From contig NZ_QXJG01000001.1 of NCBI RefSeq assembly GCF_003670295.1, forward strand, positions 111,882 through 175,881: a stretch of 64,000 nt of DNA, given 5' to 3'. Below are positions 56,762 to 63,878 of this stretch, in pieces (the stretch's first letter is position 1; each line of letters opens with the position of its first letter). The notes beneath the pieces were generated by a model. It was given only the letters and a program-made list of their open reading frames with translations. It made no database searches and was not told the DNA's origin. The stretch is from Helicobacter burdigaliensis (GTDB taxonomy: Bacteria > Campylobacterota > Campylobacteria > Campylobacterales > Helicobacteraceae). Made by a program: the position numbers and the translations under genes.

Positions 56762-57329
56762 TTGAGTAAATTAGTAATTTTTGGCGGCATCAATGGCTCA
56801 AGAAAAACCACTTTTTATTATAAAGCTTTAGAAAAAAATGAAGATTTTGGCTTTTAGAATTAATATTGATGAAGATAATAAGCTCTTTAGGAGATTGGAG
56901 AGAGAAAAGTTCAATTAAGAGCCTCCAAGATTGCCCTATTGTTACGCAAAAGGTTCTTATCTAAAAAAACAAAGTTTTAATCAAGAAATAACATTAAGTG
57001 GCAAAGGAATCTTTAAGCTTTTTAAAAAGGCAAAAGAGAAAAAATTTAAAATAATTCTTTATTATGTAGGTTTAGAAAGTGTCAAACTTGCCAAAGAGCG
57101 CGTTAAAATTCGCGTAAAAAAAGGTGGGCATAATGTTAAAGATGAAATTATTGAAAAAAGATATTACACTTCTTTAGTTAATTTAAAAATTGCCATTCAT
57201 CTATGTGATGAAGTTTATATTTATGATAATAGTCAAGATTTTAAACTCATTGCCTTAAAAACAAACGAAACTTTTAAGAAATTGCAAATTTGCAAATGGC
57301 TAGAAAATTTAAATCTAAATTTTTCATAA
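56762..57329 (+). pseudogene. Remnant of a zeta-toxin-like P-loop kinase gene
   Basis: A TTG at 56762 after AAGG opens a frame reading KLVIFGGINGSRKTTFYY, a zeta-type P-loop in which the glycine before the lysine is Arg (GSRKTT instead of GSGKTT). The frame stops after GFGF-like sequence at about 56856. A shifted frame continues INIDEDNKLFRRLEREKF and stops at about 56920. A third open stretch (56931-57329) contains QEITLSGKGIFKLFKKAKEK, KERVKIRVKKGGHNVKDEII and YIYDNS, all typical of zeta-toxin/UDP-GlcNAc-kinase-like ATPases. Two stops, a frameshift and an altered P-loop mark it as dead. Confidence 0.75.
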
Positions 57330-57446
57330 ATATAAGTAAAAATTATTTTAATTTTATATTCTAAAAAATATTGTAAATATTGATAATTAAGCCATTTTGG
57401 GTTAAAATTCTAGCAATAATAATCACAACAAAAAATAAGGTAAAAA

Positions 57447-58655
57447 ATGAGCAAAAATATAGAAATTATGCAAAATGTAAAAAATATCAGAGAAATTGAT
57501 ATTAAAGACAAAAGAATCCTTATCCGTGTTGATTTTAATGTCCCAATGGATGATGAGCTTAATATTAGCGATGATACAAGGATTAGAGAGGCAATCCCAA
57601 CAATCAATTATTGCATTGATAATGGGGCAAAATCCATCATTTTAGTAAGCCATTTAGGACGCCCAAAAGGCAAAAGTGATGAATTTTCACTCAAACACAT
57701 TTTAAAAAGACTGGAGCGACTTTTATCTAAAGATGTTGTTTTTGTAGATAGTTTAGAAAATACACAAGTTGTGCTAAACACTCTTGTAGATGGTAGCGTA
57801 ATTTTGTTAGAGAATATTAGATTTTGCGAAGGGGAAGAGAAAAACGACACTGCACTTTCTCAAAAACTCGCTTCCCTTTGTGATGTATTTGTCAATGATG
57901 CGTTTGGGACTTCACATAGAAAGCACTCTTCTACTTATGGTGTTGCACAATTTGCAAAGCAAAAAGTTTCCGGACTTCTTCTAAAAAAAGAAATTGATTC
58001 TTTTGCGATTGCACTTTCAAATCCACTGCGTCCCCTACTTTTAATCGTAGGAGGCTCTAAAGTTTCTTCAAAACTAACTCTTTTAAACTCCATCTTAGAT
58101 GTTGTAGATAAAATCATCATTGGCGGGGCAATGAGTAACACTTTCTTAAAAGCTATCGGTTATGATACTAAAAATTCTCTTATAGAAGAAGAGCTATTAG
58201 AAGAAGCTAAAAATATTCTAAGATCCGCAAAAGAAAAAGGTGTCAAAATCTACTTACCAGTAGATGTAGTAGCAACCGATGATATTAAAAATCCTCAAAT
58301 TATCAAAATTACCCCCGCACAAGATATACCAGACAATCTAGCAGCTGTTGATATTGGTCCTGCTACTGTGAAACTTTTTAATGAAGTGATTAGAGATAGC
58401 GAAACAATTATTTGGAATGGGCCATTAGGTGTATATGAAGTGCAAAAATTCTCACGCGGAACTTTTAGTATCTCTCATACAATTGCAGATACTTATGCTT
58501 ACAGCGTAATAGGAGGTGGAGATACAGCCGATGCAGTAGATAAAGCTGGTAACAAAGATAGCATGAGTTTTACTTCAACAGGTGGTGGAGCAAGCTTAGA
58601 ACTACTAGAAGGAATTGTTTTACCTGCTTTTGAAGTTTTAGACAAAAGAGATTAA
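57447..58655 (+). CDS. pgk: Phosphoglycerate kinase
   Basis: A 402-residue glycolytic/gluconeogenic enzyme. Typical blocks: KRILIRVDFNVPMDDELNIS, LVSHLGRPKGKSDEFSLKHI, LLENIRFCEGEEKNDTALSQ, VNDAFGTSHRKHSSTYGV and the ATP-binding GGGDTADAVDKAG. Length is normal apart from a short N-terminal extension (MSKNIEIMQNVKN); a second in-frame ATG exists at residue 8. AAGG lies before the first ATG. corA follows after an 83-base leader. Confidence 0.95.
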   Translation: MSKNIEIMQNVKNIREIDIKDKRILIRVDFNVPMDDELNISDDTRIREAIPTINYCIDNGAKSIILVSHLGRPKGKSDEFSLKHILKRLERLLSKDVVFVDSLENTQVVLNTLVDGSVILLENIRFCEGEEKNDTALSQKLASLCDVFVNDAFGTSHRKHSSTYGVAQFAKQKVSGLLLKKEIDSFAIALSNPLRPLLLIVGGSKVSSKLTLLNSILDVVDKIIIGGAMSNTFLKAIGYDTKNSLIEEELLEEAKNILRSAKEKGVKIYLPVDVVATDDIKNPQIIKITPAQDIPDNLAAVDIGPATVKLFNEVIRDSETIIWNGPLGVYEVQKFSRGTFSISHTIADTYAYSVIGGGDTADAVDKAGNKDSMSFTSTGGGASLELLEGIVLPAFEVLDKRD

Positions 58656-58672
58656 TTTTTAAGGATAAACTT

Positions 58673-58702
58673 ATGGGAGAACCACCCCAAAACACATTTT
58701 AA
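58673..58702 (+). CDS. Candidate nine-codon leader peptide (MGEPPQNTF) in front of corA
   Basis: ATG at 58673 has AAGGA seven bases upstream and opens a frame of nine codons with two adjacent proline codons (CCA CCC), ending in TAA at 58700-58702, one base before the first leader hairpin. Short proline-containing leader peptides in front of magnesium transporters are known (mgtL of Salmonella). Coding function is inferred from the ribosome binding site and the placement relative to the hairpins. Confidence 0.5.
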   Translation: MGEPPQNTF

Positions 58703-58739
58703 GGAGGCGCTTTAAGCCTCCAAAGCTAGGAGGCTTAAA
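58703..58739 (+). promoter_or_regulatory. Two mutually exclusive hairpins controlling the corA ribosome binding site
   Basis: GCCTCC (58716-58721) can pair upstream with GGAGGC (58703-58708). Alternatively TTTAAGCCTCC (58711-58721) can pair downstream with GGAGGCTTAAA (58729-58739), an 11-bp perfect stem that hides the Shine-Dalgarno sequence and the first base of the corA ATG. The first hairpin begins right after the leader-peptide stop, so ribosome position could choose between them. Hairpin 1 might instead be a leftover pgk terminator. Confidence 0.65.
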
Positions 58740-59695
58740 TGATGAATTTTTTTATTAAACGCAATGGATTAGTCGTTAGGGAAAGTATCCTTTCCATAGA
58801 AGCCATTGCGCCTAATATAGATATTTTATGGATTGATCTTTTACATCCAAGCTTAGAAGAAATTGCTTACATTTCTAAAACCTATATGCTTGAAATCCCA
58901 ACAAAAGAAGAAAGAGAAGAGATTGAAGAATCCGCACGCTACTGGGAAGATAGCGAAACGGTTACCATCAATACCTATTTTTTAACACGCCCCAATGAGC
59001 AAAATCTCCTCCACAATGAAACCGTTACTTTTCTTGTTGCACAAGGGATTTTATTTACCGTAAGATATAGTGAGTTTCGCGTATTTGATGAGATTCAACA
59101 ACGCGTTTTAGCAAGTCCAAAAAACTTTGAAGATGGCTTTGACTTAATCAGTAAAATCTTTGAATTACGCGTTGAAAAAGATGCAGATATGCTAGAGAGT
59201 ATTGCTAGAGAAACGCGTCTTTTGCGTCGCAAAGTCGTAGGAGAAAAACAGCTAGGCGATGAGATTTTAGAGAAGCTATCCACTTTACAAGAAATGCATT
59301 TAAGTTTGCGAGATAGCCTCTTTGATAAGCGTCTTGCGATTGCTGCTCTTATCCGCACAAGAAAAGCCGATGAAGATGTGAGAAAAGACTTAGGGATTGT
59401 ATTAAAAGATATTAACTCTCTTGTAGAATTTACAAATGTAAATATGGGGATTTTAGATAATATCCAAACACTTTTTTCCAACCAAATCAATATTGAGCAA
59501 AATAAAATTATTAAAATCTTTACCGTTGTAACCGTAGCCATGATGCCCCCAACGCTTATTGCAACAATTTATGGTATGAACTTCACACATATGCCAGAGC
59601 TTGAATGGACTTATTCTTATCCTGTTGTTCTTGGCTTAATGATTGCTTCTACAATCTTTCCTATAATTTATTTTAAAAAGAAAAAATGGCTTTAA
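58739..59695 (+). CDS. corA: CorA magnesium/cobalt transporter
   Basis: A 318-residue divalent cation channel. The cytoplasmic N-terminal funnel (about 1-250) is followed by two C-terminal membrane helices, with the signature [13 protein letters not shown] at the end of the first (GMN motif, about residue 278). It ends with the basic tail FKKKKWL. The ATG at 58739 lies within a hairpin described in the previous entry. It is probably cotranscribed with pgk. Confidence 0.94.
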   Translation: MMNFFIKRNGLVVRESILSIEAIAPNIDILWIDLLHPSLEEIAYISKTYMLEIPTKEEREEIEESARYWEDSETVTINTYFLTRPNEQNLLHNETVTFLVAQGILFTVRYSEFRVFDEIQQRVLASPKNFEDGFDLISKIFELRVEKDADMLESIARETRLLRRKVVGEKQLGDEILEKLSTLQEMHLSLRDSLFDKRLAIAALIRTRKADEDVRKDLGIVLKDINSLVEFTNVNMGILDNIQTLFSNQINIEQNKIIKIFTVVTVAMMPPTLIATIYGMNFTHMPELEWTYSYPVVLGLMIASTIFPIIYFKKKKWL

Positions 59696-59872
59696 TCTTA
59701 AATAAGATTCCCTAGCTTTAAGGCTTTTTTCTTTCTTTTTTAATCTTTATTCTTCTTTTTCTCCCCCTCTTTATGTTTTTTAAAAGATAAATTAATTTTT
59801 GGAACGCTATTTGCTATTATCTTTAAAATAATTACAAAAACTCACTAAACTAAGCTAGATAAAGGAGTATTT

Positions 59873-60625
59873 ATGCAAAAGTTTATTTTATTATTTTTAT
59901 TACTTTTTAGTTTTTCTTATGCACTCCCTAAAGTAGAATTTAAAAATTCGTGCGTCCCTCTAAAAGATTTTAGCACCGAACAAAAAGAAGTTCTTTTACA
60001 ATCTTATCTAGCGGGTGAAAAATATGGTTTTGGCTACACACTAGCTGCAATCGCTTGGCAAGAATCATGTGCTGGAGTTTATAAAATGAATTTTCAAGAT
60101 CCAAGTGCTGGAATCTATCATGCTTATATCCCAGGAGTAATTAAACGCTATAAAAATCTAAAACAAAATGGTTTTACAGAAAATTTAGTAGGAGCTATGC
60201 TAGTGAGCAATGATGAATTTGCACAAAAAATCGCGCTCAATGATTTGCAATTTTGGCACAAAGAACATAAAGGGGATTGGAAAAAAATTATAAAATCTTA
60301 TAACAAAGGATATAGTTGGCAAAAAAACAAATACGCAAACACTCAAGCAGAAAACTATTACAAAAGCATAGCTCAAAAGGTAAAAGAACTTGAAGCATAT
60401 CTACCAAAATCCACTCTAGCTCAAATTGCAAATTCACAAAAAAATCCCCAAAATCACTACTACACTAAAAATCAAAATTTTACTCCCACAAAAACCGATA
60501 AAAAATCCACCCAAGACTCCAAAGCTTTTTTATTGCCTATCTATCAAGCAGGAAATGACTTTTTAGAACCCTTAGAAAAAAGCCCTACTCTTTTAAAAGA
60601 ATTTGATTTAATAGAGATTTATTAA
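59873..60625 (+). CDS. Lytic-transglycosylase-like exported protein
   Basis: A 250-residue protein with signal peptide (MQKFILLFLLLFSFSYA). Residues about 40-170 resemble an SLT lysozyme-like domain: AGEKYGFGYTLAAIAWQESC with a candidate catalytic glutamate, SAGIYHAYIPGVIKR, and KKIIKSYNKGYSW. The C-terminal part is low-complexity (NPQNHYYTKNQNFTPTKTDK). It would cut or locally remodel peptidoglycan. AAAGGAGTATTT precedes the ATG. It is monocistronic. Confidence 0.75.
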   Translation: MQKFILLFLLLFSFSYALPKVEFKNSCVPLKDFSTEQKEVLLQSYLAGEKYGFGYTLAAIAWQESCAGVYKMNFQDPSAGIYHAYIPGVIKRYKNLKQNGFTENLVGAMLVSNDEFAQKIALNDLQFWHKEHKGDWKKIIKSYNKGYSWQKNKYANTQAENYYKSIAQKVKELEAYLPKSTLAQIANSQKNPQNHYYTKNQNFTPTKTDKKSTQDSKAFLLPIYQAGNDFLEPLEKSPTLLKEFDLIEIY

Positions 60626-60770
60626 GCTCTTTACCACCACAAACCGCCTCCATTATTATTGCTAGAAGCGTTAGCGATGAAGCATACAAGCCAATCTATC
60701 CACAAGCGATAGCGAGAAGTGCCCATTATGAGTTACTTCCCTCAACATTACAAAATCCCCCTCTTTTCTT

Positions 60771-60810
60771 GTCATTGCGAGGAGGCTCTGCTAACGAGGC
60801 ATTCTAAAGA
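60771..60810 (+). repeat. Dispersed TGTCATTGCGAGGAG repeat
   Basis: Starts TGTCATTGCGAGGAGGCTCT and ends near CATTCTAAAG. Its GC content is well above the surroundings. The same core recurs at 61410 and 63456, and in inverted form at 61306 and 63520. Confidence 0.8.
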
Positions 60811-60977
60811 ATACAAGGAGCGTTATTCATCTGTTGCTAAAGCAACCAAACCTTTAGGATAAACAAAGTGCAGTGCAAATCCATAAAAACCAAATACCCA
60901 TACTTTATTATTGCTAAAATATGATGTTTAAAAAATAAATCATAATTAATATTTTAAAGTTTGTTTTATTAAGCAGT

Positions 60978-60986
60978 TGCTATACT
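60978..60986 (+). promoter_or_regulatory. Extended -10 promoter of module copy B
   Basis: TGCTATACT fits TGnTATAAT with one mismatch. It predicts a transcript starting near 60993 with 5' end GCTTTAAGC, which can pair with the 3' UTR. It lies 22 bases after the conserved block. Confidence 0.7.
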
Positions 60987-61041
60987 TTCATCGCTTTAAG
61001 CTTGTTTTTATTGTCTTTTAGAGATGTAAAAGGAGGTTTAT

Positions 61042-61110
61042 ATGGAATTATTAATTGCTTTTAATATTTCTTTAATTGTACTCATTATTCTAGCTTCAAA
61101 AAGAAACTAG
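61042..61110 (+). CDS. 22-residue hydrophobic peptide, candidate type I toxin, copy B
   Basis: The peptide starts MELLIAF, runs through a continuous Ile/Leu/Val-rich segment and ends ASKRN. AAAGGAGG stands five bases before the ATG. A single membrane helix with a basic C terminus is the common form of type I toxins such as the Ibs and TisB groups. The 5' leader contains a short CTTTT/AAAAG hairpin directly before the ribosome binding site, as also in copy C. Antisense RNA was not demonstrated; an antisense -10-like TAGAAT lies at 61087-61092 on the minus strand. Confidence 0.7.
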   Translation: MELLIAFNISLIVLIILASKRN

Positions 61111-61151
61111 AATAAATCACATCAAATAAATCAATAAGATTCTAGTTAAAC

Positions 61152-61255
61152 CCTGCTTAACTTAGACTTAAAGCAGTATTCTATCAAGAATACACAAAAT
61201 TTATCCTTAAAAGGCAAAGCAGGTTAGGATCTTCCTTTTTGCCTTTTAAGGATAA
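61152..61255 (+). other. Structured 3' UTR of module copy B
   Basis: Elements in order: CCTGCTT (61152-61158), which pairs with AAGCAGG (61217-61223); CTTAAAGC (61167-61174), which pairs with the mRNA 5' end GCTTTAAG (60993-61000); a 7-bp hairpin GTATTCT/AGAATAC around ATCA (61176-61193); and an 18-bp perfect terminator-like stem (61201-61218 with 61238-61255) around a 19-base loop. Copy A keeps each element with different stem sequences. Confidence 0.7.
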
Positions 61256-61305
61256 TAAAATTATTTCTTAATATATAGAATATAAAAATAAAATTCTCTT
61301 GCATT

Positions 61306-61350
61306 TTTTAGGCTGCCACGCAAATGCTAACGCATTTACTCGCAGTGACA
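61306..61350 (-). repeat. Inverted copy of the dispersed repeat
   Basis: Reads GCTGCCACGCAAATGCTAAC and ends CGCAGTGACA. About 80 bases from here are almost identical to 63520-63600 on the other side of flaA. Confidence 0.8.
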
Positions 61351-61409
61351 TTTTAGACTTTTCTATATTTTATTGCAAAACTCTCTTTTTTGTCATCATA
61401 ACCCCCCCC

Positions 61410-61483
61410 TGTCATTGCGAGGAGCGTGAGCAATAAAGCATGCAAGCAAAGCGTTATCCACGAGCAACAGCGAAGTGCAAATC
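61410..61483 (+). repeat. Dispersed TGTCATTGCGAGGAG repeat, longer form
   Basis: Begins TGTCATTGCGAGGAGCGTGA and continues through AGCATGCAAGCAAAGCG to CGAAGTGCAAATC. It pairs imperfectly with the inverted copy at 61306-61350. Confidence 0.75.
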
Positions 61484-61587
61484 TAATTTTAAACCCCTAC
61501 AAATCTATTTTGTCATCACAAAGCCTCCTCCTCCCCTACCCTTTCTACAAAATTTTTAAATTTTTTCAAAAATTTTATGGATTTTGC

Positions 61588-61614
61588 TAAACTTTTTTGA
61601 TTTATTTCCGATAT
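61588..61614 (+). promoter_or_regulatory. Sigma-28 (FliA) promoter of flaA
   Basis: TAAA (61588-61591), a 15-base spacer and TCCGATAT (61607-61614) match the flagellar sigma-28 pattern TAAA-N15-GCCGATAA. Transcription would start near 61621. Confidence 0.85.
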
Positions 61615-61620
61615 AATGTC

Positions 61621-61717
61621 ATAACCAAAAAGGAAGTTGGTTATACAACTAGCTTTCATTTAGGTTTATCTTAATCAAAGCTACGCCAAGGAAGGCAAAA
61701 GCTATAACAAAAAGGAG
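61621..61717 (+). promoter_or_regulatory. Structured flaA leader with ANGGA motifs (candidate CsrA sites)
   Basis: At the predicted 5' end ATAACCAA/TTGGTTAT forms an 8-bp stem whose loop is AAAGGAAG (61629-61636). A second small hairpin GCC-AAGGAA-GGC sits at 61685-61696. The ribosome binding site itself is AAAGGAG (61711-61717). The ANGGA core in hairpin loops plus the ribosome binding site is the usual CsrA target layout. Confidence 0.6.
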
Positions 61718-61723
61718 TTTAAA

Positions 61724-63214
61724 ATGGCATTCCAAGTCAATACTAACGTTAATGCGTTAAATTCACACGCTCAAAGCACATTTACACAAACATCTCTTGC
61801 AAGTTCATTGCAAAAGTTAAGTTCAGGTTTGAGAATCAACTCTGCTAAAGACGACGCTTCAGGTATGGCGATTGCTGATAGCCTTAGATCTCAAGCAAAT
61901 GCTTTAGGACAAGCTATTAGAAATGGTAATGATGGTATGGGAATTATCCAAATCGCCGATAAAGCTATGGATGAGCAAATCAAGATTCTAGATACTATCA
62001 AGACTAAAGCTACTCAAGCCGCTCAGGATGGACAAACAGAGCAAACAAGACTAGCTATCCAAGCAGATATTAACAGACTTATCGAATCTTTAGATAACAT
62101 TGCTGGAACTACATCTTATAATGGATTAAATCTTCTTGCGGGCGGTTTCTCAAATAAAGAATTCCAAGTAGGTGCATATTCTAACCAAACAATCCGTGCA
62201 AGTATCGGTGCTACAAGCTCTGATAAAATCGGACATGTTAGAACTGAATCACTAAGATTTAGTGGTATGGGAACTCAATCTATGAAGTTTATCAATGCTA
62301 AAGGCGGACAAGATATAACACTAGAAAGCGTTGTTATTTCTACTTCAGCTGGAACTGGTTTAGGTGCTTTAGCAGAAGTTATTAACAAAAACTCTGATGC
62401 ACTAGGCGGAATAAGAGCTGAAGCTAAAGTAGGGAAAACAGGTAGCAATGAAGTTGCAGCGGGTGACATCACAAGCTTAACCATCAATGGAGTTAAAATC
62501 GGGGATATCTCTGGAGTAAAACAAGCTGACTCCGATGGAAGATTGGTAGATGCAATTAACTCCAAAAAAGAGCAAACAGGAGTAGAAGCTTCTATCTCTG
62601 AAGATGGTAGACTAGTTCTTACTTCAACAGATGGTAGAGCTATCCAAATTACTGGTGGTGGTATGTCAGCAGGTGGTGCAGGTATTGTTACTGCTGGAGG
62701 TACAGCAGGTAGCACTATCGTAGGAACTCTTGTATTAACTCAACTAGGAGCTAACGATATTAAATTTAGTGGCTTAAATGGTTCTGCAGATATTAGCAAA
62801 GTAGCACAAGATACAACAAACTTGAGAGACTCTAAAGATGGATTTAGTGCAAACCTAAGATCTGCAACAGGTGCAAACGCCATAAATAGCGGAACAGCTG
62901 GACAATCCCTAGGAGCAGGAGTAACAACTTTAGATGGAGCAATGCTAATGATGAATATCGCCGAATCTGCTATTAAGCAACTAGATAAAATCAGATCAGA
63001 TTTAGGTTCTGTGCAACAACAAATGCAATCAACTATCAATAACATTACAATCACTCAAGTGAATGTAAAATCAGCAGAATCAGGAATTAGAGAAGTAGAT
63101 TTCGCTCAAGAATCAGCAAACTTCACTAACCTAAACATTCTAGCTCAAGCAGGTAGCTATGCATTAAGCCAATCTAATGCAGCACAACAAAATATCTTAA
63201 GACTACTTCAGTAG
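61724..63214 (+). CDS. flaA: Flagellin A (major flagellin)
   Basis: A 496-residue flagellin. The D0/D1 N terminus ([20 protein letters not shown]) and C terminus ([20 protein letters not shown] and [13 protein letters not shown]) are closely like Helicobacter FlaA. Conserved D1 blocks are [20 protein letters not shown] and [20 protein letters not shown]. The central D2/D3 part (about 180-400) is Gly/Ser/Ala/Thr-rich and variable. It is slightly shorter than H. pylori FlaA (510). The sigma-28 promoter supports FlaA rather than FlaB. AAAGGAGTTTAAA precedes the ATG. GC content is higher than in the surroundings. Confidence 0.95.
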   Translation: MAFQVNTNVNALNSHAQSTFTQTSLASSLQKLSSGLRINSAKDDASGMAIADSLRSQANALGQAIRNGNDGMGIIQIADKAMDEQIKILDTIKTKATQAAQDGQTEQTRLAIQADINRLIESLDNIAGTTSYNGLNLLAGGFSNKEFQVGAYSNQTIRASIGATSSDKIGHVRTESLRFSGMGTQSMKFINAKGGQDITLESVVISTSAGTGLGALAEVINKNSDALGGIRAEAKVGKTGSNEVAAGDITSLTINGVKIGDISGVKQADSDGRLVDAINSKKEQTGVEASISEDGRLVLTSTDGRAIQITGGGMSAGGAGIVTAGGTAGSTIVGTLVLTQLGANDIKFSGLNGSADISKVAQDTTNLRDSKDGFSANLRSATGANAINSGTAGQSLGAGVTTLDGAMLMMNIAESAIKQLDKIRSDLGSVQQQMQSTINNITITQVNVKSAESGIREVDFAQESANFTNLNILAQAGSYALSQSNAAQQNILRLLQ

Positions 63215-63222
63215 TCTTAGCC

Positions 63223-63245
63223 AAAGGAGGCTTAAAGCCTCTTTT
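63223..63245 (+). terminator. flaA terminator
   Basis: AAAGGAGGC and GCCTCTTTT form a 9-bp stem (one G-T pair) around TTAAA, followed by a short T-run. A second small hairpin AAGACTACT/AGTAGTCTT (63199-63218) overlaps the stop codon. Confidence 0.8.
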
Positions 63246-63648
63246 AGCTCATTTATTAAATTAATTTTTTACTTTTTATTTTAAAATCTATTATAAACTT
63301 ACCTTATTCATTTTTTCAGCTTTAGATATAAATATCTCTTTTTATTCTATACCTTTGTGAAATCCTACTTTATTATATAAATCTCTACACTTTACAAGGC
63401 TATTTTTGTCATTGCAAAACTCCCTCTGTCATCGCTAGGACTTTAAGCCCCCTTCTGTCATTGCGAGGAGGCTCTGCCGACAAAGCAATCTAAAAGGAAA
63501 CCCTTAAAAGTTGTTTTTTAGACTGCCACGCAAATGCTAACACATTTACTCGCAGTGACATTTTAGACTTTTCTATGTTTCATTGCAAAACTTCCTTTTT
63601 TATCACAACGCCTCTATTTTATCATTACGAAGCCCTTAAGACTGAAGC
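63246..63648. other. Repeat-bearing spacer downstream of flaA
   Basis: About 400 bases without a gene. It holds a pair of opposed dispersed repeats (63456-63560), a partial one near 63630-63650 and a stretch nearly identical to 61318-61395. Nothing else is apparent. Confidence 0.7.
63456..63560. repeat. Opposed pair of dispersed repeats forming a long hairpin
   Basis: The left arm TGTCATTGCGAGGAGGCTCT...CAATCTAAAA (63456-63495) faces a right arm running from TTTTAGACTGCCACGC to CGCAGTGACA (63516-63560). The arm ends are inverted repeats, so the pair can fold as a long imperfect hairpin, like REP/REPIN or MITE-type elements. Confidence 0.75.
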
Positions 63649-63748
63649 AATCCATAAAAACCAAATACCCATACTTTATCATTACTAAAATACAGTATTC
63701 AAAAAATAAATCATAATTAATATTTTAAACTTTATTTTATTAAGCAGT

Positions 63749-63757
63749 TGCTATACT
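63749..63757 (+). promoter_or_regulatory. Extended -10 promoter of module copy C
   Basis: TGCTATACT, identical to copy B and with the same 22-base distance from the conserved block. Confidence 0.7.
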
Positions 63758-63812
63758 TGCATCGCTTTAAGCTTGTTTTTATTGTCTTTTGAAGATGTGA
63801 AAAGGAGCTAAT

Positions 63813-63878
63813 ATGGAATTAATAATAATTTTTATAATTTCACTAATAGTTCTTGTTTTAGTTTCAAAGAGAAACTAA
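63813..63878 (+). CDS. 21-residue hydrophobic peptide, candidate type I toxin, copy C
   Basis: Starts MELIIIF and ends VSKRN; the segment between is entirely Ile/Leu/Val/Phe/Ser. It is one residue shorter than copy B and many codons differ, mostly keeping hydrophobic residues, while the frame, start context (AAAAGGAG five bases before ATG) and C-terminal SKRN are kept. That is the pattern expected of a translated peptide rather than a random frame. Confidence 0.7.
   Translation: MELIIIFIISLIVLVLVSKRN

Larger units (their letters stand above)
60879..61233 (+). repeat. 355-base direct repeat (module copy B), partner at 63649-64000
   Basis: Near-identical to 63649-64000 over its whole visible length, with scattered substitutions concentrated around the peptide codons. 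It includes the 26-base block (60933-60958), promoter, peptide frame and most of the 3' UTR. The two copies flank flaA in the same orientation. Confidence 0.9.
60626..61587. other. Repeat-rich spacer upstream of flaA
   Basis: About 1 kb without a long gene. It holds degraded and intact copies of a GC-rich dispersed repeat (about 60661-60720, 60771-60810, 61306-61350, 61410-61483), copy B of the small-peptide module (60879-61255) and a C8 run (61402-61409). The dispersed repeats have the TGTCATTGCGAGGAG core in one orientation and its inverted form (GCAGTGACA end) in the other. Confidence 0.75.

Noticed and set aside
57410..57607. Minus-strand frame at the start of pgk with a hydrophobic, leucine-rich product
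   Set aside because: It is the complement of the pgk N terminus and upstream AT-rich DNA. No ribosome binding site and full overlap with a certain gene.
61087..61092. Antisense promoter and annotated antitoxin RNA in the peptide modules
   Set aside because: A minus-strand TAGAAT exists in copy B but is not kept in copies A and C, and I found no shared terminator, so an antisense RNA is proposed only as a test, not annotated.
61402..61409. C8 run upstream of flaA as a promoter phase-variation tract
   Set aside because: It lies about 180 bases upstream of the sigma-28 promoter elements, too far to alter promoter spacing. Kept only as part of the spacer description.
60661..61483. CRISPR array, suggested by the repeated GC-rich units around flaA
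   Set aside because: Units are in both orientations, unequal in length and spacing, without regular spacers or cas genes. They fit dispersed hairpin repeats.
60626..61690. tRNA or small stable RNA genes in the flaA spacers
   Set aside because: I could not form a cloverleaf with a T-loop from the GC-rich repeats, and their copies drift too much for a tRNA.
4100..61700. Many long open frames opposite to real genes, for example opposite purH, dnaE, rplY, napA and flaA
   Set aside because: They lie wholly inside well-supported genes, lack ribosome binding sites and give biased, repeat-poor compositions typical of antisense shadows.
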